A DNA stretch of 64,000 bases from Ornithinimicrobium pekingense DSM 21552 (GTDB taxonomy: Bacteria; Actinomycetota; Actinomycetes; Actinomycetales; Dermatophilaceae). Location: assembly GCF_000421185.1 (NCBI RefSeq), contig NZ_ATWJ01000007.1, positions 310,001 through 374,000 of the forward strand, in the 5' to 3' direction. This document shows, in pieces, positions 1 through 8,195 of the stretch (position 1 is its first letter; every line of letters starts with the position of its first letter). Both the position numbers and the translations under genes were made by a program. The notes beneath the pieces are model-generated. The model was not told the origin of the DNA. It saw nothing but the letters and a program-made list of their open reading frames with translations, and ran no database searches.

Positions 1-278
1 TGTACGGGACCCCACCCCAGGCGTTCGACTGCTCGGCCTACACCTGGTGGGTCTTCAAGCAGGCCGGGATTGACATCCCCCGCACTGTCGCCGGGCAGAA
101 GGCCGCCGTGACCCCTGTCTCCGACCCGCAGCCCGGTGACCTGGTCATCTACAACGACTGGTACCACATCGGCATCTATGCCGGGAACGGCATGACCTAC
201 GAGGCGCTCAACCCCAGCACCGACGTACGGTACGGGCCGCTGCTGTCGGACAACGTCTGGTACGGCCGCATCGGCTGA
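1..278 (+). CDS. NlpC/P60-family peptidase, C-terminal part (5' truncated by window)
   Basis: The reading frame is open from base 3 to the TGA at 276-278, giving the last 91 residues. The piece carries the hallmark NlpC/P60 (C40) residues: the nucleophile Cys in FDCSAYTWW and, about 35 residues later, the GDLVIYNDWYHIGIYAG stretch containing the catalytic His. Enzymes of this family cut peptidoglycan stem peptides outside the membrane. The tail after the His is short, so the catalytic domain lies at the extreme C-terminus, as is usual for secreted actinobacterial P60 proteins. The N-terminus, signal peptide and any binding domains lie outside the window. It converges on the CDF pseudogene, with 12 bases between the two stops. 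Confidence 0.85.
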   Translation, partial: YGTPPQAFDCSAYTWWVFKQAGIDIPRTVAGQKAAVTPVSDPQPGDLVIYNDWYHIGIYAGNGMTYEALNPSTDVRYGPLLSDNVWYGRIG

Positions 279-290
279 CCCCCGGGGCCC

Positions 291-1220
291 TCAACCCTGT
301 GCCGGCGGGGTCCTGGTGATGTCGATGTCGCTGGCGGCCTGCTCGTCGAGGCACTCCTGCTCGACCTGCAGGGTGGAGAAGTAGACGTCGAAACGTGTGC
401 GCAGGGCGTCGGTCGCCTCCTGCAGCACCCGGGCGCTGTGGGCTGCATCGCTCACCCGCAGGTGCGCGGAGAACACACCGTGCGTCCCGACGTCAGGCTC
501 CACGCGTGCACGTGGTGCAGGTCCTTCACCGCGTCGATCTGGGAAAGCGCCCTGACGGCAGCTTGCATGTCGAACCCCTCCGGCGTCGCCTGGAGCAGGA
601 CCCGCAGGGCCGATCGCAGGATGCTCCAGGACGCCCAGAGCAGCACGAGTCCGAACGCCATCCCGAGCAGGGGGTCGATCGCCAGGAACCTGGTGAACCT
701 GATGACGAGCGCCGAGATGACGATGATTAGGCTGCCGACGAACGTCTGCAGGATGTGCCAGAAAGCGGCCCTTCATGTTCAGGCTCGTCTTCTGCCTCTG
801 GTACATCAGCAGGAACGCCACGACCTCGGTCGCGATACCGCCGGCAGCGACCCAGGGCATCACCGAGGTCGGCGGCTCGACCGGCTCGGACAGCCGCATG
901 GCGCCCATCCAGAAGACATAGCCGGCCATGAGCACCAGGAAGAGCCCGTTGAACAGCGCGCCGAGGATCTCCGCCCGGCTCCATCCGAACGTCTCCCTGA
1001 CCGTCGCCGGCCGCTGGCCGAGCGCCTGCGCGGCCAGCGCGATCAGGACCCCACCGACGGCCGAGAACGTGTGGAACGCGTCGGAGATCACTGCCACCGA
1101 CCCAGACCACAGCCCCACGACCAGCTCGACCACGAAGTAGCCACCGGTCAGCCAGCCCGAGATGACCAGAGACCGCCGGTCCCCCTCGGCCCCGACGTGA
1201 GCGCCGTGCGACACCGTCAC
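291..1220 (-). pseudogene. Cation diffusion facilitator (CzcD-like) with two frameshifts
   Basis: The minus strand encodes a CDF transporter broken into three frames. The first part (GTG about 1220, with a GGAGGG stretch upstream) covers TM1-TM4. Near 768 the frame must slip to continue as GRFWHILQTFVGS and the sixth TM. Near 490 it slips back to give THGVFSAHLRVSDAAH and the cytosolic C-terminal domain ending at 291. All three parts align consecutively with one CDF protein, so this is one gene with two compensating indels. The family's paired HxxxD metal sites (TM2 and TM5) read HTFSA and HILQT here, so both Asp residues are missing. Either the gene is dead or the sequence has errors plus a divergent metal site. 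Confidence 0.75.
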
Positions 1221-1358
1221 CTTGGTGACGTCCCTCCGTCGGCGTCCCACGCACCCGGTGGAAAGACCGACCTTGACGAGAACTTCATCATCCGCGTGCT
1301 GAAACGGCAACCCGTGCGCAGGAGCCTGGAAGGACCACCACGAGTTGAGGAGCCTCGG

Positions 1359-1646
1359 ATGAGTCACTTCCCCACGGGTCCCGCGAACGGACCACACGAC
1401 AACATCAGCGCGGTCCCGCCGTTGCCGACCGTGACGACACCACTCCACGAGCACCCTGCCCAGACCGCTCATGGGCACAGCGGGCACGGGTGGGCGATGT
1501 GGCTCATGTGCGTGCCCATGCTGCTGATCGTGGGCCTGCTGATGCTCAGCGGGTCAGCAGGGTTCGGTGCCGCTCTCTACGCGCTTGCCTGCCTGGGCAT
1601 GATGGCCGCCATGATGCTGTTCATGCAGCACGGCACCCGCCGATGA
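1359..1646 (+). CDS. Small His-rich membrane protein of the copper/thiol island
   Basis: This 95-residue protein has ATG at 1359 with GAGGAG about seven bases upstream. The N-terminal half is soluble and carries a His-rich stretch (HEHPAQTAHGHSGHGW) that could bind metal. The C-terminal half forms two closely spaced hydrophobic helices rich in Met and Leu, ending MLFMQHGTRR. It opens a run of four overlapping genes ending with the redoxin at 3545; its stop overlaps the next start as ATGA. I do not recognise a named family. Context and the His/Met content suggest a membrane metal-binding accessory factor, which is inference. Confidence 0.7.
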   Translation: MSHFPTGPANGPHDNISAVPPLPTVTTPLHEHPAQTAHGHSGHGWAMWLMCVPMLLIVGLLMLSGSAGFGAALYALACLGMMAAMMLFMQHGTRR

Positions 1647-1957
1647 ACCGCGTCACCGAGGCGCGGGCCACCACCGGGCAGCCGGTGGAGCGACAGCCCG
1701 TCCCGCGAGCCACCCTGCTGACCACCTCGGCCTGCCACCTGTGCGAGGACGCCCACGCCGAGCTGGCCAGACGCGCCGAGCGCGGCGAGCTGTCCCTGGA
1801 GGTGGTCTCGGTGGACTCTGACGAGGGGCGCAGACTGGTCGCGACCCACCGGCCGGCCATGTTCCCGCTGGTGCTCCTGGGCGGGCGCCCGCTAGGTCAT
1901 GGGCGCCTCTCCAGGCGCCGCCTGGACGCGGCGCTGCGCTCGGGCAGGGTGCGCTGA
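1643..1957 (+). CDS. Glutaredoxin/thioredoxin-like CxxC protein
   Basis: This 104-residue protein starts at an ATG overlapping the previous stop (ATGA). After about 25 variable residues comes a short thioredoxin fold with the redox motif SACHLCEDA (Cys31 and Cys34), then a beta strand (LEVVSVDSD) and the conserved proline region PAMFPLVLLGG, as in DUF836/glutaredoxin-like proteins. It has no signal peptide, so a cytoplasmic disulfide reductase or electron donor is likely. Its stop overlaps the start of ccdA (TGATG), so it may feed electrons to CcdA. That partnership is inferred from gene order. Confidence 0.75.
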   Translation: MNRVTEARATTGQPVERQPVPRATLLTTSACHLCEDAHAELARRAERGELSLEVVSVDSDEGRRLVATHRPAMFPLVLLGGRPLGHGRLSRRRLDAALRSGRVR

Positions 1958-2931
1958 TGGGCACCGAGCTGCTGGCCACCGGCAGCATCCTGGCGGCCTT
2001 CTTCGCCGGCGCCGTCGCGCTCTTCGCCCCGTGCTGCATCGTCTTCCTCGCCCCGGCCTACCTCGCCGCCGCCGTGAAGAACAACAGGTGGCGCCTTCTT
2101 CCGCTCACCTTCGTCTTCGCAGCCGGGCTCGCGCTCGTCCTGGTCCCGATCACCCTCGGTGTCAGCCTGGTCGCCGGAGCGATCGCCAAGTACCACGTCC
2201 AGCTGTACTGGGCGGGCGGGCTGCTGATGATCGCCCTCGGTCTGCTCGCCTTGTCCGGGCGCATGTGGTCGATGCCCTCGGTGCTGCGCGCCCCGGACAC
2301 CGCCCGCGGGGACTCGGCGACCTTCTTCAGCCTGGGCGTCTTCTCCGGGGTCGCCTCCAGCTGCTGCGCCCCTGTGCTGGCCGGCGTCATGACCCTCTCG
2401 GCGCTCTCCGGCAGCGCCGTCGGCGGCGCGCTGCTGGGTATGGCGTACGTCTTCGGCATGGTGCTCCCGCTGCTGGTCATGGCCCTCGCCTGGGACGCTG
2501 CCGGGCTGGGGGAGCACCGGTGGGGCAATGCCACAGCCCTGCGGTGGAGCATCGGAGGGCGGACGCTGCACACCAACACCGTCAACGTGGGCGTCGCCGT
2601 CGCCTTCGTGGCCATGGGGATCGCCGTGATATCCCTGGCCGGGTCGACGACCATGACCGGCAACGCCACCTGGTTCCAGCGCCTCGCCAGCGACGGGATC
2701 ACCCGCAGTGCGGAGCAGGTCCTCGACTGGGTCGCCCCCGTGCCCGAACCCCTGCTCGGTCTGGGGCTGCTCATCCTGGCTGCCTCGTTCGTGTGGTTCA
2801 CGCTGCGCGACCGGACACGCAGGACGACCACGGACGCCGACGGAACCGCCGACGGAACCGCCGACGATGCACCCACGCGCGCGTGCCACGAGCACACGGG
2901 CGCACCAGGACAAGGAGCGCAACAACCATGA
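1957..2931 (+). CDS. ccdA: CcdA/DsbD-type transmembrane thiol transporter
   Basis: This 324-residue membrane protein moves reducing equivalents from cytoplasmic thioredoxin to extracytoplasmic thiol proteins. Two motifs typical of the family are visible: FAPCCIVFLAPAYL in the first helix and SSCCAPVLAG in a central helix, supplying the membrane cysteine pair. At least six hydrophobic helices can be traced. An extra loop around residues 185-215 and a last helix (residues 270-285) make it longer than minimal CcdA (about 240 residues). The hydrophilic tail contains a CHEHTG metal-ligand-like sequence. Start and stop overlap the neighbouring genes, so it is translationally coupled to the CxxC proteins on both sides. 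Confidence 0.85.
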   Translation: MGTELLATGSILAAFFAGAVALFAPCCIVFLAPAYLAAAVKNNRWRLLPLTFVFAAGLALVLVPITLGVSLVAGAIAKYHVQLYWAGGLLMIALGLLALSGRMWSMPSVLRAPDTARGDSATFFSLGVFSGVASSCCAPVLAGVMTLSALSGSAVGGALLGMAYVFGMVLPLLVMALAWDAAGLGEHRWGNATALRWSIGGRTLHTNTVNVGVAVAFVAMGIAVISLAGSTTMTGNATWFQRLASDGITRSAEQVLDWVAPVPEPLLGLGLLILAASFVWFTLRDRTRRTTTDADGTADGTADDAPTRACHEHTGAPGQGAQQP

Positions 2932-3545
2932 GCACCAAGACCCAGCAGGCGCGCCGTCAGGCGCACGTTGCCCAGATCCGGCTCGAGCAGCAACGTCAGG
3001 AGCACACCGAGCGGCGCCGACGGCTCCTGGGGCTGGCCGGGCTGCTCGTCCTCGTCGCCCTGGTGACCTTCGGCCTGTGGCAGGCGCGGCCCTCCACCAG
3101 CGAGGCAGGTGGCGGCGCGGCGCCCGACTTCACGCTGCCGACGACCACCGGGCAGAGCGCGTCCCTGGCCGACTACCGGGGGAGCCCGGTCATCCTCTAC
3201 TTCAACGAGGGCGCCGGGTGCGGCTCCTGCACCCAGCAGATGGCCGAGATCGAGAAGCACCCCGGCTTCGCCGAGGCCGGCATCGTCGTCCTGCCGATCG
3301 TGATGAACACCGCCGCCCAGATCCAGGGCGACCTGGACACGTTCGGTGTCAGCACGCCATACCTGCTCGACGACGGCACCGTCTCCCAGGCCTATGGGAC
3401 ACTCGGCGAGGGCATGCACGCGGGGCTCCCAGGGCACGGGTTCGTCCTCGTCGACGAGGACGGCGTGCAACGCTGGCAGGGCGACTACCCCTCGATGTGG
3501 CTCGACCCCGACGACCTGCTGCGCGAGGCCACCTCGCGTCTGTGA
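2928..3545 (+). CDS. Membrane-anchored TlpA/AhpC-type redoxin
   Basis: This 205-residue protein has a basic, Gln-rich N-terminus, one transmembrane helix (about residues 35-54) and an extracytoplasmic redoxin domain starting at APDFTLPTTTGQ. The redox motif is GAGCGSC (Cys98 and Cys101), followed by ILYFNEG-type strands and the conserved GLPGHGFVLVDEDG segment containing the cis-proline loop. TlpA and ResA relatives keep extracytoplasmic cysteines reduced or act as peroxiredoxins. CcdA is encoded immediately upstream with an ATGA overlap and is the natural electron donor. In a copper island the likely role is protecting or metallating thiols outside the membrane (inference). Confidence 0.85.
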   Translation: MSTKTQQARRQAHVAQIRLEQQRQEHTERRRRLLGLAGLLVLVALVTFGLWQARPSTSEAGGGAAPDFTLPTTTGQSASLADYRGSPVILYFNEGAGCGSCTQQMAEIEKHPGFAEAGIVVLPIVMNTAAQIQGDLDTFGVSTPYLLDDGTVSQAYGTLGEGMHAGLPGHGFVLVDEDGVQRWQGDYPSMWLDPDDLLREATSRL

Positions 3546-3683
3546 GCGCCTGGCGCGCGTGGGACGAAGGTCCTACGTCGGTTCGATGACGGTTTCCTGA
3601 AGGACCCTGTCCTGGCTGGAACGACGCTGCGTGGTCACGTTTACTCATGGGGCACCGTCCCCGACCTCTTGGAGCTGGCCCCG

Positions 3684-4307
3684 ATGATGATCACCCCTCG
3701 CCTCCGCCTTGCGACCGGCGCCCTGGCGCTGACCGCGTTCCTCGCCGGCTGCGGCGACTCCACCGAGACCGCAGGCGGCGGCACCACCGCCGCCGCCACG
3801 ACGGACGGTGAGCAGGCCGCCCAGGAGCACAACGAGGCGGACACGATGTTCGCCCAGATGATGATCGTCCACCACGAGGGCGCGATCGAGATGGCCCAGC
3901 TGGCCCAGGAGCAGGCGGTCACGCCCGAGGTGCAGGAGCTGGCCGCGCAGATCGAGGCGGCCCAGGGCCCGGAGATTGAGCTCATGCAGTCCTGGCTGCA
4001 GCAGTGGGGCGAACCGGCCGCCTCCGAGGACGACATGGCCGGCATGGGCCACGGCGACTCAAGCGGGATGGAGATGGACCGGATGACCCAGGAGGAGGCG
4101 ATGGCCGAGCTCGAGGGCCTCTCCGGCGAGGCCTTCGACGCCAGGTTCCTGGAGCTGATGATCGAGCACCACCGCGGCGCCGTCACGATGGCACAGACCG
4201 CCCTGGACGAGGGGCAGCACGCCGACGTGCAGGAGCTCGCCGAGCAGGTCGTGACCGACCAGGAGGCCGAGATCGAGCACATGGAGCAGCTGCACAAGGC
4301 GTTGTGA
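3684..4307 (+). CDS. DUF305 lipoprotein (copper-associated)
   Basis: This 207-residue protein begins with a lipoprotein signal peptide ending at the lipobox FLAGC (Cys23), followed by a Thr/Ala/Gly-rich linker. Two tandem DUF305 halves follow, each with a His-His motif: MMIVHHEGAIEMA and LMIEHHRGAVTMA. A Met/Asp/Gly-rich linker (DMAGMGHGDSSGMEMD) lies between them and could bind Cu(I). ATG 3684 is preferred because GGAG lies nine bases upstream; TTG 3669 would add five residues. DUF305 proteins are ferritin-like helical proteins often found with copper genes. There is a 138-base gap after the redoxin gene, so it may have its own promoter. Confidence 0.85.
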   Translation: MMITPRLRLATGALALTAFLAGCGDSTETAGGGTTAAATTDGEQAAQEHNEADTMFAQMMIVHHEGAIEMAQLAQEQAVTPEVQELAAQIEAAQGPEIELMQSWLQQWGEPAASEDDMAGMGHGDSSGMEMDRMTQEEAMAELEGLSGEAFDARFLELMIEHHRGAVTMAQTALDEGQHADVQELAEQVVTDQEAEIEHMEQLHKAL

Positions 4308-4356
4308 ACCCCGAGACGGTATGCAGCCGTGCCGGTGGTGAGAGGAGGATGGAGCC

Positions 4357-4623
4357 GTGACCTGGGTATTCACAGCCCTGCTCATCGGTGGCATCGCGCT
4401 GCTGGCCTACACGCTGGTGCGGGTAGTCGCTGGCGGCCTGGTTCCCGGACCTGGCGGGGCCGTTCGGGGTCGTTCCGGCCGGGGAGAGACCCAGCCCAGC
4501 TCACCGGAGGAGTGGTCCAGGGCCCGACGGATCCTGGACGAGCGCTACGCGGCCGGGGAGCTGAGCACGCAGGAGTACGAGCACAGGCGCGCCGTCCTGA
4601 CCGGGCGCGAGGAGGAGTCGTGA
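4357..4623 (+). CDS. Small membrane protein with C-terminal SHOCT domain
   Basis: This 88-residue protein uses GTG at 4357 with an AGGAGGA ribosome site seven bases upstream. One N-terminal transmembrane helix (residues 4-28) is followed by a Gly/Arg-rich linker and a short C-terminal SHOCT motif (ARRILDERYAAGELSTQEYE). SHOCT modules are short oligomerisation segments at the ends of bacterial proteins. The gene overlaps the multicopper oxidase start (GTGA). A similar protein lies on the other side of the oxidase, which suggests a shared membrane role in this copper operon. Confidence 0.8.
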   Translation: MTWVFTALLIGGIALLAYTLVRVVAGGLVPGPGGAVRGRSGRGETQPSSPEEWSRARRILDERYAAGELSTQEYEHRRAVLTGREEES

Positions 4624-6122
4624 GACCGGTCACCCGGCGCACGGCCCTGACCATGGGTGGACTGGGTCTCGCCACCACCGTGATAGGTGGGACGGGCCTG
4701 TGGCGTGACCTGACCACCCCCGGGGCCCCCGGTCGACCCGGTAGCGAACTGGTGGAGCCGGAGGTGATGACCAGCAGCGGCGGACGCCTGGAGGTGAGCC
4801 TGCAGGCCCGGCTGGACACGCACGAGGTGGCCGGACGGCCGGCCCGCACGATGGGCTACAACGGCGGGGTGCCCGGCCCGACCCTGCGGCTGCGCCCCGG
4901 GGACCTGCTGCGGATCGACCTGGACAACCAGCTGGACCACGTGACCAACCTGCACGTGCACGGCCTCCACGTGAGCCCGGAGGGCAACGGCGACAACGTC
5001 TTCGTCGAGATCGGACCGGGGGAGAGCCAACAGTACGAGTACCAGCTGCCGAAGGACCACCCGCCGGGGGTGTACTGGTACCATCCCCACCACCACGGCA
5101 GCGTGGCCGACCAGCTGTTCGCCGGGCTCTACGGCGCCATCGTCGTTCAGGAGCACGACCCGCCGTCCGTCGACCGGGAGCGGGTGCTGGTGGTCTCCGA
5201 CATCACCCTGTCGCAGGACGGGGCGGTTCTCAGTCCCTCGATGCCCGAGCGGATGATGGGCCGCGAGGGCGAGCTGCTCCTGCTCGACGGCCAGCTCGAG
5301 CCGGTCCTGAAGGCACGCGGCGGCGATCGGGAGCGGTGGCGCGTCGTCAACGCCTGCTCCTCCCGGTTCTTCTCCTTGCGGCTGTCCGGCGAGGGTAGCT
5401 CCGCACGGGTGGTGGGCCGCGACGTCGGCCGCCTGCCCACCCCGGTGGCTCTGGAGGAGGTGGTCCTGGCGCCGGGCAACCGGATGGACCTGCTGGTCGA
5501 CCTGTCCGAGGGCACCGGTGAGCTGCTCGCCGTCCCGGTGGACCGCGGCCAGATGATGGGCGGGATGATGGGCGGCGCCGTCGGCCCGGAGGACTCCGAG
5601 CGGGCCCTCGCCCGCCTGGAGGTCGCCCAGGGTGCACAGTCCGGAACCGCTGTCGCGAAGGACGACGCCACCCGTGGGCCCGAGGGTTTGCTGCCCGACC
5701 TGAGGGACACGCAGGTCGACCGGCGTCGCGAGCTGACCATGGAGATGTCCATGGGCGGGATGATGGGCGGGAACCGCGGCCGCGGCCCCGGCGGGATGAT
5801 GGACCTGACCATCGACGGCCGGACCTTCGACCACGACCGCACCGACCAGCAGGTCCGGCTGGGCACCGTCGAGGAGTGGTCCATCGGCAACGTGGGCCCG
5901 ATGGACCACCCCTTCCACCTGCACGTCTGGCCGATGCAGGTCATTGACGTCGACGGGCAGCGGCCTGCGGACCCGCTCTGGCTGGACGTGGTCAACATCC
6001 CGGCCGGCGGCAGCGTCACCGTGCGCATCCGGTTCGCAGACTTCGGCGGTCGGACGGTCTACCACTGCCACATCCTCGACCACGAGGACCTCGGCATGAT
6101 GGGCACCGTCCTGGCCGAGTGA
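4620..6122 (+). CDS. Multicopper oxidase (CueO/SufI-like), Met-rich
   Basis: This 500-residue cupredoxin protein begins with a Tat-like signal (TRRTALTMGGLGL), so export in folded form is likely. The four copper-ligand motifs of multicopper oxidases are present in order: HVHGLH (about residue 111), WYHPHHHGS (153-161), HPFHLHVW (about 430) and HCHILDHEDLGMM (482-494), the last with the Cys, His and Met of the type 1 site. Two Met/Gly-rich inserts (QMMGGMMGG and MEMSMGGMMGG) resemble the Cu(I)-binding methionine segment of CueO. Expected role: oxidation of toxic Cu(I) outside the membrane using O2. It is flanked by SHOCT and DUF305 genes and coupled by GTGA to the upstream gene. Confidence 0.92.
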   Translation: MRPVTRRTALTMGGLGLATTVIGGTGLWRDLTTPGAPGRPGSELVEPEVMTSSGGRLEVSLQARLDTHEVAGRPARTMGYNGGVPGPTLRLRPGDLLRIDLDNQLDHVTNLHVHGLHVSPEGNGDNVFVEIGPGESQQYEYQLPKDHPPGVYWYHPHHHGSVADQLFAGLYGAIVVQEHDPPSVDRERVLVVSDITLSQDGAVLSPSMPERMMGREGELLLLDGQLEPVLKARGGDRERWRVVNACSSRFFSLRLSGEGSSARVVGRDVGRLPTPVALEEVVLAPGNRMDLLVDLSEGTGELLAVPVDRGQMMGGMMGGAVGPEDSERALARLEVAQGAQSGTAVAKDDATRGPEGLLPDLRDTQVDRRRELTMEMSMGGMMGGNRGRGPGGMMDLTIDGRTFDHDRTDQQVRLGTVEEWSIGNVGPMDHPFHLHVWPMQVIDVDGQRPADPLWLDVVNIPAGGSVTVRIRFADFGGRTVYHCHILDHEDLGMMGTVLAE

Positions 6123-6167
6123 CCCTGCGGCGTTCGTACCGATCGACCACGAAGGAAGGACAGAACG

Positions 6168-6476
6168 ATGATGCGTAACGGCTGGGGAGCAGGCATGGGT
6201 TGGATGCGGGTTCTCTGGCCCGTGGTCATCATCGCGACCGTCGCGGTGGTGGCGCTGGTGGTCCGCTCCGGCACCGACCGGACCCGCCCGCGCGGGCCGG
6301 TGGACCACCCGCGCGGGCCGGTGGACCACCCGCCGGCGCACGAGCCCGACGGACCGACCGCGGCCGCGGGCGGCTCGGCGGCGCGCCGGATCCTCGACGA
6401 GGACTACGCCCGCGGGGAGATCGACGAGGAGCAGTACCGCACCCGGCGTCGACGCCTCGAGGAGCCCGACGCCTGA
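6168..6476 (+). CDS. Second small membrane SHOCT-domain protein
   Basis: This 102-residue protein has ATG at 6168 with AAGGAAGGA upstream. It has an N-terminal Trp/Met-rich segment with one transmembrane helix (residues 15-33), a linker with two copies of RGPVDHP (encoded by a 21-base tandem repeat), and a C-terminal SHOCT motif (ARRILDEDYARGEIDEEQY). The architecture matches the gene at 4357, so the two probably arose by duplication around the multicopper oxidase. Molecular function is unknown; membrane scaffolding or oligomerisation is plausible. Confidence 0.78.
   Translation: MMRNGWGAGMGWMRVLWPVVIIATVAVVALVVRSGTDRTRPRGPVDHPRGPVDHPPAHEPDGPTAAAGGSAARRILDEDYARGEIDEEQYRTRRRRLEEPDA
6291..6332 (+). 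repeat. Two-copy 21-base in-frame tandem repeat
   Basis: Two identical, directly adjacent 21-base units (6291-6311 and 6312-6332) encode two RGPVDHP heptads in the linker of the SHOCT protein. The unit is a multiple of three, so copy-number change would keep the frame and only alter linker length. Confidence 0.9.
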
Positions 6477-6538
6477 GAAGCACCTAGCCTCACGACAGAC
6501 CCCTTGAGCTGTCCCTGAACCCCACAGGAAGGACCACG

Positions 6539-7120
6539 ATGTCCACCCCGCACGAGCAGCACAGCCAGTCCGACCAGGACCACAAGCAGCACCAGAAGCA
6601 CGAGCGGAGGATGTACCTGACCTTCGCCGCGATGATCACCACCTCGACGGTGACCATGTTCCTGCTGACCTACACCAACGCCTTCACCTGGTCGCACATG
6701 ACGTTCAGCGAGGAACGGCTCTACATGGCCCTGCTCATGGGCTCGGCGATGGCGATCATCATGCTCGGCTTCATGTGGGGGATGATGTACAAGAACGTCA
6801 AGGTCAACCTGGCGATCATCGCCGGCGCCCTCGTCCTGGGCCTGACCGCGCTGTGGCTGTCCCGCTCCCAGACGCTCGTGGACGACCAGGCCTACATGAA
6901 CGGGATGATCCCGCACCACTCGATCGCCATCCTCACCAGCGAGCGCGCCGACATCGACGACGTGCGCGTGCGCGAGCTGGCCGACGAGATCATCGAGGCC
7001 CAGCGCAAGGAGATCGCCGAGATGAAGTGGCTCGTCGACGACATCGAGAGCAACGGCGTGGTCACCACCACCGAGGAGGCCGAGCAGCGCCCCGTCCCCG
7101 AGTTCGAGGGCACTCCTTGA
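6539..7120 (+). CDS. Membrane DUF305 protein
   Basis: This 193-residue protein has ATG 6539 with AGGAAGGA upstream. The first 27 residues are very rich in His and Gln (HEQHSQSDQDHKQHQKHE), a possible metal-binding tail. Three hydrophobic helices follow (about residues 28-48, 60-81 and 86-104), then one DUF305 domain with QAYMNGMIPHHSIAILTSE and a long acidic helix. Compared with the lipoprotein at 3684 it has a single DUF305 half and its own membrane anchor. It follows the oxidase/SHOCT genes on the same strand and probably belongs to the same copper regulon. Confidence 0.82.
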   Translation: MSTPHEQHSQSDQDHKQHQKHERRMYLTFAAMITTSTVTMFLLTYTNAFTWSHMTFSEERLYMALLMGSAMAIIMLGFMWGMMYKNVKVNLAIIAGALVLGLTALWLSRSQTLVDDQAYMNGMIPHHSIAILTSERADIDDVRVRELADEIIEAQRKEIAEMKWLVDDIESNGVVTTTEEAEQRPVPEFEGTP

Positions 7121-7202
7121 GGCAGGCCCGGCCCCGGGGCGAGAGCGGTGCTCTCGCCCCCCGGTGGCCACGGTGTCTCGGATCGACCACCCGGGGAGGA
7201 AC

Positions 7203-8084
7203 ATGGTGAGCCAGGTGGTGATGACCGTCGCCGGAATCGTGGTGATCGGGCTGGGCCTGCACGACATGTTCCACACCCTGCTGCACCCCACGGGCCAGGG
7301 ACGGCTGAGCCGGATGGTGCTGGCCGGGATGTGGCGGGTGTCGAAGGCAACCGGGCATCGGCTGGGTTCGACCGTGGGGCCCTTGGCGATGGTCGTGGTG
7401 ATCCTGGTGTGGGTGCTGCTGCAGCTGCTGGGTTGGGCACTGATCTATCTGCCGCACGTCCCGGAGGGGTTTATGTACTCCTCGGGGGTGGACCCTTCGG
7501 ACTATCCCGATGTCGTGGAGGCGCTGTACCTGTCGGCGGTCACGTTGAGCACGTTGGGCTACGGGGACATGGTGGCGACCGACCTCTGGATCAGGACCGC
7601 TTCACCCCTGCAGGCCCTGGCCGGCTTCGCTCTGCTCACCGCGGCGCTGACGTGGTTCACCCAGATCTACCCGCCGCTGTCCCGCCGCCGCGCCCTGGCC
7701 CTCGAGCTCAAGGGCCTGGCCGACAGCGACTGGGCAGACAGCGCGGACGACGCTGACCCCGCCGTCCTCACCCGGGTCGTCGACACCCTTGCGGCCGAGG
7801 TGATCAAGGCGCGTATCGACTTCGCCCAGCACACCGAGGGCTTCTACTTCCAGGAACGTGACCCCGACCTCGCGCTGGTACGCCAGCTTCCCTACGCCCT
7901 GTGCCTGCGCGACGCGGCGCTGGCCTCCTCGGAGGCGGTGGTGCGACGCAGCGGGCGGCAGCTGGCACTGGCGATCGACCAGCTCACCTCCGAGCTCGAC
8001 GACAACTTCCTGCACACCGGCGGCGATGCCCAGGAGGTGCTTGTCGCCTACGCGGCTGACCACCACCACGAACCACGCTTCTGA
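7203..8084 (+). CDS. Ion channel with K+-type selectivity filter
   Basis: This 293-residue membrane protein starts at ATG 7203, chosen because GGGGAGGA lies four to eleven bases upstream; a start at 7164 would add 13 residues without a ribosome site. Hydrophobic helices occupy about residues 5-25, 58-80 and 135-155, with a pore loop TLSTLGYGDMV carrying the TxGYGD potassium filter. The last 130 residues form a soluble helical domain without an obvious RCK nucleotide-binding fold. The 2TM-type pore suggests a potassium channel acting as a tetramer. Its link to copper handling is unclear. Confidence 0.82.
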   Translation: MVSQVVMTVAGIVVIGLGLHDMFHTLLHPTGQGRLSRMVLAGMWRVSKATGHRLGSTVGPLAMVVVILVWVLLQLLGWALIYLPHVPEGFMYSSGVDPSDYPDVVEALYLSAVTLSTLGYGDMVATDLWIRTASPLQALAGFALLTAALTWFTQIYPPLSRRRALALELKGLADSDWADSADDADPAVLTRVVDTLAAEVIKARIDFAQHTEGFYFQERDPDLALVRQLPYALCLRDAALASSEAVVRRSGRQLALAIDQLTSELDDNFLHTGGDAQEVLVAYAADHHHEPRF

Positions 8085-8144
8085 AGCCAGCTGTCACGTG
8101 CGGGTGTCGTTCGCCCGTGGTTGCCCTCCGCAGACCCACCTGGG

Positions 8145-8178
8145 GCCGTGCCCGCCCAGCGACGTCGGCGGGCACGGC
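8145..8178. terminator. Bidirectional hairpin between convergent genes
   Basis: A 12-base perfect inverted repeat (GCCGTGCCCGCC and GGCGGGCACGGC) with a 10-base loop lies between the channel gene (+) and the DUF305 pseudogene (-). No T-run follows, as is common for GC-rich actinobacterial terminators. Confidence 0.65.
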
Positions 8179-8195
8179 GTGCGGGGAGGCCTGTC

